Shown: positions 4,728 to 9,437 of the stretch, one piece after another | Position numbering within the stretch: the stretch's first letter is position 1 | How the letters are laid out: every line of letters begins with the position of its first letter | Assembly (NCBI GenBank): GCA_002373815.1 | Contig: DFKH01000077.1 | Coordinates: 1 to 9,437 of the forward strand | From: Alphaproteobacteria bacterium UBA3650 | GTDB taxonomy: Bacteria; Pseudomonadota; Alphaproteobacteria; CAAHEQ01; UBA3637 | Reading direction: 5' to 3' | Length of the DNA stretch: 9,437 bases | Notes under the pieces: generated by a model | What the model saw: the letters and a program-made list of their open reading frames with translations, nothing else | What the model was told of the DNA's origin: nothing | Databases searched by the model: none | Made by a program: the position numbers and the translations under genes

Positions 4728-6947
4728 ATGAAAATTTTACTCGTCATTCATGGTTATCCCCCATATTACATGGCCGGTTCCGAAGTTTATACATACAATC
4801 TCGCCCGAGAACTCGCAAAATCAAACGAAGTCTTTGTTTTTCACAGAATTGAAGACAAGAAAATTCCGTTGTACAAATTCACAGATTCATGCGAAGAGGG
4901 TGTAAACATCCGTAGAATCAACAACTACGAGCCCACAAACGCAACATTCTACGACAAGTACCTCAATCCAGTCATTGACGATGCATTCCGCGATTACGTA
5001 CGAATTGTCAAACCCGATATTGTTCACATCGGCCACCTGTCCCATCTCTCTACGCAAATTCCTATCATTGCCAAAAGAGAATTCGGCCTACCCGTTCTTT
5101 TCACTATTCACGACTTCTGGATGTTCTGCCACAGAGGTCAGCTGATTCATCCGCAAACATCCACGATTTGTCCGCTTCCAAACATTGATCAATGCACTCG
5201 TTGCGCAGCATTCCACTACAAAAATGAATCCTTTGATAGCAATCTAATTGCAGAACGAAACGAACACATCCGTCAATCATTAGAGTGTGTCGACGTATTC
5301 TTCTCCCCCTCACATACTTTGGAAAATTTTTTCCTGGACATGGGTGTAGAACGCAACAAAATCATCTATTCCAAATATGGTTTTAATGTATCGCAATTAA
5401 AAAAGCACCCAAAAAAGTTACACGACAAAATCACCTTTGGTTTTACCGGCCGAATTATACACACCAAAGGTGTTCACCTGCTTTGCGAAGCTTTTGAAAA
5501 AATCCAAGGAAATGCACAGCTTGTCATTTACGGCGATTACGAAAATGAATACGGAAAGAAGCTAAAAGAGCTGTATTCTAGCGATCGAATTATGTTCAAA
5601 GGACCTTACCACAACAACGACCTGCAAAAAGTTCTGGATTCCTTCGACATCCTAGTCTGCCCATCCATTTGGCTGGAAAATGCCCCGCTCGTCATCCAGG
5701 AAGCCCAAAGCGTAGAGCTCCCCGTTTTAGTCAGCGACAGAGGCGGCATGGCCGAACTCGTTCACGATGGCGTTGATGGATTTACATTTAAACTCGGCGA
5801 CTCAAAAAACCTTCGTGAAAAAATGCAGGATATCGTCAATCACCCCGACAGTCTTCTTGCCCTGTCCGCACCTATCGAAAAAGTCGTTTCAATAAAAGAA
5901 GATGCCGACATTTGCATGAGCAAGTACGAAGAACTAACGCGAAAAGAAATCGTATACCCGCACAAGCCAAGCCCTCAGCGCATTACATTCATCACGAATC
6001 CGGACAAGTGCAATCTACATTGCAAGATGTGCGATACTTTTTCAGAAGCCAATCGCCATCGTTTAAAAGAAAACCACAGACCCGAAATGGACTTCGGCGT
6101 TGTAAGCAATACGATTGAAAGATTGGTACACCACGGATTAAAGGAAATCATTCCTTCGACAATGGGTGAACCGTTGCTTTACTCTCATTTTGAAAAACTC
6201 GTTGACCTATGTAATGTCCACAAAATCAAGATGAACTTGACGACAAATGGTACATTCCCGGTAAAGGGCGTTGAATATTGGGGTCCCAAATTGGTTCATA
6301 TTATTTCGGATGTCAAATTCAGCTTAAATGGAATCAATCCTGAAATCAACGAAAGCATTATGTGCGGAGCAAGCACTAAAAAGCAGCTCCACAACATAGA
6401 ACGTTTCATCCAGATGAGAGATGAAGCTGGTTCTACGGCAACAGTAACATTGCAATGCACATTCATGAAGTCTAACCTGAATGAGCTCAAGAACATCATT
6501 ACTTGGGCTATTGAGCATGGTGTCAATCGCGTAAAAGGTCACCATCTCTGGAAAACATCGGAGGCTTTGGACTGCGAAATGCTCAGAACCCCAGAGAACG
6601 CCGCCCTCTGGAATCAGGCTTGCGAAGAATGCCATAAGATTGCAGCAGGTAAAATCAAGCTTGTGAATTTCGAACCTATTGATTTGGACAAGCCCGCCTT
6701 GGATAGCGATGATACATACTGCCAATTTCTTGGTAAAGAACTCTGGATTGAATACGACGGATCCTACCAAATCTGTTGCTGTCCTTCCGAAGTCCGCAAG
6801 GAATTTGGTGACTTTGGGAACGTCAAGGACTTGTCGCCATTATCCATGTGGAACGGCGATCATTATCGCAACTTCATTGACAACTGGGGCAGTAGCGAAA
6901 ATTGCAAAAAATGCAACATGCGTTGCAAGCGTACAGGAGGTATTTAA
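4728..6947 (+). CDS. GT4-like glycosyltransferase fused to a radical SAM/SPASM-type enzyme, 739 aa
   Basis: The start is taken at ATG 4728, with AAAAGGA 6 nt upstream, because MKILLVIHGYPP is the usual first strand of a GT-B glycosyltransferase. An in-frame ATG at 4710 would add six residues. Residues 1 to about 400 form the glycosyltransferase: the N-terminal G-Y-P-P loop, a four-Cys region after HDFW (C134, C148, C156, C159) seen in some GT4-like enzymes, the FGFTGRIIHTKG donor-side loop, and an E-x7-E pair (E317, E325). Residues from about 410 form a radical SAM domain with CNLHCKMC (C428, C432, C435) that would hold the [4Fe-4S] cluster, plus MGEP (479-482). A C-terminal Cys-rich part (C665, C683-C685, C726, C729, C733) with a GN...MWN stretch looks like SPASM and would bind an auxiliary cluster. 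The acceptor and the radical reaction cannot be read from sequence. First gene of the operon; probably cytoplasmic. Confidence 0.9.
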   Translation: MKILLVIHGYPPYYMAGSEVYTYNLARELAKSNEVFVFHRIEDKKIPLYKFTDSCEEGVNIRRINNYEPTNATFYDKYLNPVIDDAFRDYVRIVKPDIVHIGHLSHLSTQIPIIAKREFGLPVLFTIHDFWMFCHRGQLIHPQTSTICPLPNIDQCTRCAAFHYKNESFDSNLIAERNEHIRQSLECVDVFFSPSHTLENFFLDMGVERNKIIYSKYGFNVSQLKKHPKKLHDKITFGFTGRIIHTKGVHLLCEAFEKIQGNAQLVIYGDYENEYGKKLKELYSSDRIMFKGPYHNNDLQKVLDSFDILVCPSIWLENAPLVIQEAQSVELPVLVSDRGGMAELVHDGVDGFTFKLGDSKNLREKMQDIVNHPDSLLALSAPIEKVVSIKEDADICMSKYEELTRKEIVYPHKPSPQRITFITNPDKCNLHCKMCDTFSEANRHRLKENHRPEMDFGVVSNTIERLVHHGLKEIIPSTMGEPLLYSHFEKLVDLCNVHKIKMNLTTNGTFPVKGVEYWGPKLVHIISDVKFSLNGINPEINESIMCGASTKKQLHNIERFIQMRDEAGSTATVTLQCTFMKSNLNELKNIITWAIEHGVNRVKGHHLWKTSEALDCEMLRTPENAALWNQACEECHKIAAGKIKLVNFEPIDLDKPALDSDDTYCQFLGKELWIEYDGSYQICCCPSEVRKEFGDFGNVKDLSPLSMWNGDHYRNFIDNWGSSENCKKCNMRCKRTGGI
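6935..6940 (+). promoter_or_regulatory. Shine-Dalgarno fixing the histidine phosphatase start
   Basis: AGGAGG lies 6 nt before ATG 6947. It sits inside the last codons of the fusion gene and decides in favour of this start over an in-frame ATG at 6902 that lies within the upstream gene. Confidence 0.8.
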
Positions 6948-7543
6948 TGACCAGTCTCATTGAAAAGCTGCACAATATTGATAACATCAACTCTAAAAGA
7001 ATAGCTGTATTATTAAGGCACGGCGAACGCGGTGAAATTCCAACAGGTTCTTTCGGAACTGAAGTTCTTTTATCCCTCAATGGCATCAAAGAAGCAATTT
7101 CTTTCGGTAAAAAGATTGCCGATCTCAAAATTGCCCATATTTTCTGCAGCCCTATAGGTCGCTGTGTTCAAACAGCCAAATTCATAAAAGAAGGGCTTAC
7201 TGAAAAACAGCAAGACATCCAAATTACCCAAGAAGCTCAACTCGGTACTCCAGGTTTCCACATCGCCAACGCCAATATTGCTGGAAAAGCATATCTCGAC
7301 TACGGATGTAGCGGTGTCTTCGAGCACTTTTCTCAAGGCGAGGAGATTCCCGGAATAGCATCGGTTGAATCACTTAAAACAAACGCTATGCAATGGATCA
7401 ACAATAAGACCACCCAAAACGGGATCACTCTTTTCGTGACTCACGATGCTCTTATCGCCCACTTTGCATATGCAAACAAAATTCATACTTACTCGAAAGA
7501 GAACTGGATCCAATTTTTGGATGGAATCATCATCGATTTTTAA
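6947..7543 (+). CDS. histidine phosphatase superfamily protein, 198 aa
   Basis: The start ATG overlaps the upstream TAA stop by one base, and a perfect AGGAGG precedes it, indicating translational coupling. The protein carries the branch-1 signature LLRHGERG with catalytic H25 flanked by R24 and R28, then CSPIGRCVQTA with the phosphate-binding R72, and a late VTHD with H166. These four positions (R24, H25, R72, H166) form the phosphate pocket in the family, where H25 becomes phosphorylated. The length is normal for a small phosphoglycerate-mutase-like phosphatase. Some members remove phosphate from sugar phosphates or nucleotide-sugar precursors. In this operon that would fit dephosphorylation of a sugar intermediate, but the substrate is inferred from context only. 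All key residues are present, so it is probably active. Confidence 0.85.
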   Translation: MTSLIEKLHNIDNINSKRIAVLLRHGERGEIPTGSFGTEVLLSLNGIKEAISFGKKIADLKIAHIFCSPIGRCVQTAKFIKEGLTEKQQDIQITQEAQLGTPGFHIANANIAGKAYLDYGCSGVFEHFSQGEEIPGIASVESLKTNAMQWINNKTTQNGITLFVTHDALIAHFAYANKIHTYSKENWIQFLDGIIIDF

Positions 7544-7554
7544 AAGGCATTAAA

Positions 7555-8253
7555 ATGAACTGGAAAGAAATCAAAGATAACCAAGAAGAAAAACAATTCT
7601 ATTTTCATGGGTCTCCTGTATTCAAAAAATTCAAGTCGATTTTGAAATTCCATGAACCGGGGCTCGCTCCCGTAGAAGACGAATCGGGATGGTATCATAT
7701 TACAGCCACAGGTTCCGCCTTATATCCAGAACGTTATGAACGTACTTTTGGATTTTATTGCGGACTTGCCTCAGTCAACGCCAAAGAAGGCTGTTTCCAC
7801 ATCAATGCGGATGGAAAACCTGCATACAACGAAAAGTATGCTTGGTGCGGAAATTTCCAGGAAAACATCTGCACCGTTCGTGACAAAAGCGGTTTTTACT
7901 TCCATATCGCTCCAAATGGCAAACGCCTGTATAATGAAAATTTCGTTTATGCCGGAGACTTCAAGGATGGCATCGCTTGCGTAAAATGCGCAGACGGTCT
8001 TTGGCGCCATATCGAAGCTAATGGTCAGTTTTTAAACGGCAAGGGATTCCTGGATTTAGGCGTCTTTCATAAGAACATCGCACCAGCCCGCGATGAAAAA
8101 GGCTGGTTCCACTCCGACACACACGGAAACGAACTCTACTCAGAACGTTACTTGAACATTGAACCTTTTTACAATGGTTTCGCCCTCGTAACGGGATTTG
8201 ACTGGAGCAAGAAAGTAATTGATGAAAACGGGAATACGACTCTATGTATTTAA
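7555..8253 (+). CDS. WG-repeat-like protein, 232 aa
   Basis: ATG 7555 follows the previous stop by 11 nt, with AAAAGG 7 nt upstream. After about 35 N-terminal residues the protein is made of a regular repeat starting at residues 36, 70, 104, 139, 174 and 208 (period 34-35). Each repeat has the pattern G-x-A-x-V, an acidic turn, G-x-(Y/F)-H-I, an N/D-G turn, then L-Y-x-E-x-(Y/F) and a G-x-F. This is the plan of WG (KWG Leptospira-type) repeats, which build beta-rich solenoid or propeller-like scaffolds with binding rather than catalytic roles. The usual W-G pair is often replaced here by G-W or G-F followed by His. The sixth copy is partial. No signal peptide is seen, so it is probably cytoplasmic. 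Its placement between a phosphatase and an epimerase suggests it binds an enzyme or substrate of the pathway, but this is a guess. Confidence 0.8.
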   Translation: MNWKEIKDNQEEKQFYFHGSPVFKKFKSILKFHEPGLAPVEDESGWYHITATGSALYPERYERTFGFYCGLASVNAKEGCFHINADGKPAYNEKYAWCGNFQENICTVRDKSGFYFHIAPNGKRLYNENFVYAGDFKDGIACVKCADGLWRHIEANGQFLNGKGFLDLGVFHKNIAPARDEKGWFHSDTHGNELYSERYLNIEPFYNGFALVTGFDWSKKVIDENGNTTLCI

Positions 8254-9179
8254 GCAATAAAAAAATTTTGGTAACAGGCGCGCTCGGCTTTATCGGACGA
8301 ACGCTTTTAGAAACACTCATTGCACAGAAATGCGGAGCTATGCTTTACGGCATTGACATAAAAGACCTACCTTCAGATGCAAAGCATCTAAAGGAACATG
8401 TTCATTATGAAAAAATAGACATTCGAGATAAGGATTCTATCCAGTCCTATATCCGAGAAAATCAATTTGACGGGATTATTCACCTCGCTGCAGTAAGTCG
8501 TGTAGAAGACGCAGAAAACAACAAGAAGAACTGTATTGACACAAATTACAAAGGAACTCAATACATTGCAACAGCAGCTTCCGAAAATAAAAAAACATGG
8601 CTTATCTTTTCGAGTAGCCGAGAAGTCTATGGCGAACAAAAGGTTTTTCCTGTAGCCGAAGATGCAGAACTGCTCCCCCTCAATATTTATGGTTTTTACA
8701 AGTTAGAAGGTGAACGTATCGTAAAAAGCACTATCGAAAACTACTGCATTCTACGATTTTCCAACGTTTACGGAAACACATACGACCTTCCCAAGCGTGT
8801 GATTCCCAAATTCGTGAAGACAGCCATTCAAGGTGGGGAACTTTTTTTAGAAGGCGGTTCCCAGCTCATTGATTTTACGTTCATCGACGACACCATTAAA
8901 TCCATCATTAAATGTATGGAACAGTTAAGCTCTGGGAAAATGAAAAAAGAAACTATACACATTTTACCCGGAAGGCTGAATAAAATTACAGACATTATAG
9001 ACATTCTTAGAAAAGGAAATATGAATTTTTCTGTTTCAATAAGAAATGCTCGAAGCTATGATGTTCAGCAATTTTTAGGGACACCCAAACATATGCATGA
9101 AATTCTGGGTTTAAATCCAAATGATTTTACAACATTAGAAGACGGTATTCACAAATATATTTCACGATTAAATTTATAA
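8244..9179 (+). CDS. NAD-dependent epimerase/dehydratase (extended SDR), 311 aa
   Basis: The start overlaps the end of the WG-repeat gene by 10 nt, with only a weak ribosome binding site, which suggests coupled translation. The N-terminus has the Rossmann motif VTGALGFIG (G12, G15, G18), an acidic D38 at the end of the second strand that would favour NAD over NADP, and HLAAVS. The active site shows SSS (123-125) and Y-x3-K (Y149, K153). RFSNVYGN, a PKFVKTAIQGG segment and a DFTFIDD segment complete the features of sugar-nucleotide epimerases and dehydratases of the GalE/RmlB type. It would act on a nucleotide-bound sugar in the cytoplasm; whether it epimerises, dehydrates or reduces cannot be decided. 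It is the last gene of the operon and probably supplies the sugar donor for the glycosyltransferase at its head. Confidence 0.88.
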   Translation: MYLSNKKILVTGALGFIGRTLLETLIAQKCGAMLYGIDIKDLPSDAKHLKEHVHYEKIDIRDKDSIQSYIRENQFDGIIHLAAVSRVEDAENNKKNCIDTNYKGTQYIATAASENKKTWLIFSSSREVYGEQKVFPVAEDAELLPLNIYGFYKLEGERIVKSTIENYCILRFSNVYGNTYDLPKRVIPKFVKTAIQGGELFLEGGSQLIDFTFIDDTIKSIIKCMEQLSSGKMKKETIHILPGRLNKITDIIDILRKGNMNFSVSIRNARSYDVQQFLGTPKHMHEILGLNPNDFTTLEDGIHKYISRLNL

Positions 9180-9205
9180 TCCCGTTCATAAAAAAACGCC
9201 CCACC
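9180..9205. other. short gap between convergent genes
   Basis: The 26-bp gap has an A-run (9190-9196) followed by CGCCCC, so the minus-strand transcript would read a G-rich run and then seven T's. I see no stem of more than 4 bp, so I do not call an intrinsic terminator for either gene. Confidence 0.4.
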
Positions 9206-9437
9206 CTACCCTTTATACTTTATCACAAGCATGGTGAGGTCGTCACTCTGTTCCGCGCCATTCACAAATTTGGAAACGGCTTGCGACATGGTATCCAGCA
9301 ATTGCTGCGGTCCCGCAAACGCAGGTAACTCGCGATTTTTGTCATCAGCATTCATTCCACCGGCCCCACAAATAGCCTCTTCGACTCGCCTTAGGCCAAA
9401 AAGATCACCACTTGCGTTCATCGCTTCGGTTAGGCCA
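9206..9437 (-). CDS. C-terminal end of a PP2C/SpoIIE-type serine phosphatase (5' end outside window)
   Basis: Reading the minus strand from the right edge gives 76 residues ending at TAG (9208-9206). The frame stays open to the edge, so the in-frame ATG at 9421 is internal. The motif GLTEAMNASGDLFG followed near the end by SDDLTMLVIKYKG is the last part of SpoIIE-like PPM phosphatases: the D-G-(x)-T-E-A-x-N loop, then the D-D-x-T-x-L strand that carries a metal-binding Asp. Between them is the usual helix (LLDTMSQAVSKFVNGAEQ). Such proteins remove phosphate from Ser on anti-sigma-factor antagonists or other targets and often carry an N-terminal sensor domain, which is not visible here. It converges on the glycan operon and is probably functionally unrelated to it. 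Confidence 0.85.
   Translation of the reverse strand, partial: GLTEAMNASGDLFGLRRVEEAICGAGGMNADDKNRELPAFAGPQQLLDTMSQAVSKFVNGAEQSDDLTMLVIKYKG

Noticed and set aside
6324..6770. A 148-codon minus-strand ORF opposite the radical SAM domain
   Set aside because: It lies wholly inside a gene whose + strand frame has conserved motifs, and its translation shows no recognisable domain.
6902..6946. An earlier start for the histidine phosphatase at ATG 6902
   Set aside because: It lies inside the cysteine-rich end of the upstream gene, and the perfect AGGAGG points to ATG 6947.
9187..9205. Intrinsic terminator between the convergent genes
   Set aside because: A T run follows a G-rich stretch on the minus strand, but there is no convincing stem.
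1..9437. CRISPR arrays, tRNA or rRNA genes, transposases and insertion-sequence ends
   Set aside because: None is visible: no regularly spaced repeats, no tRNA-like cloverleaf, no transposase motifs and no long terminal inverted repeats.

Overview
The window looks like a chromosomal segment of a Gram-negative bacterium of moderate GC content, most plausibly a Fibrobacter-like organism. The pointers are a DUF4143-type ATPase tail, sigma70-type promoters of the form TTGAC(A/T)-17-TATATT, short A-rich ribosome binding sites, and a SpoIIE-type phosphatase. No marker gene settles the taxonomy, so this is inference.

Layout. 1-149 is the 3' end of a gene, probably an AAA ATPase with a DUF4143 C-terminal domain. 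178-419 holds a near-consensus promoter, a 31-codon ORF with an ideal Shine-Dalgarno, and a 10-bp hairpin that starts at that ORF's stop codon. 420-3986 is one very large AT-rich gene (1188 aa) of unrecognised family, closed by a clear intrinsic terminator (4003-4036). 4047-4409 is an intergenic region with a near-perfect promoter, a palindrome filling its spacer, and an RNA that can fold from its predicted first base so as to bury the SD and ATG of a 5-codon ORF. It is followed by an 80-aa HicA-like gene (4410-4652).

4728-9179 is a tight four-gene operon on the + strand. It encodes a fusion of a GT-B glycosyltransferase (GT4-like) with a radical SAM/SPASM-type enzyme, a histidine-phosphatase-family protein, a WG-repeat-like protein and an NAD-dependent sugar epimerase/dehydratase. 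The genes abut or overlap (1-nt overlap, 11-nt gap, 10-nt overlap), so they are probably co-transcribed and translationally coupled. Together they suggest synthesis or modification of a surface glycan or other glycoconjugate. On the minus strand, 9206-9437 is the C-terminal end of a PP2C/SpoIIE-type phosphatase running out of the window and converging on the operon.

The best candidates for something undescribed are the stand-alone 1188-aa protein, which carries three R-x(4-6)-H motifs of the HEPN-ribonuclease kind and its own leader region; the structured leader RNA at 4082-4216; and the glycosyltransferase-radical SAM fusion operon.
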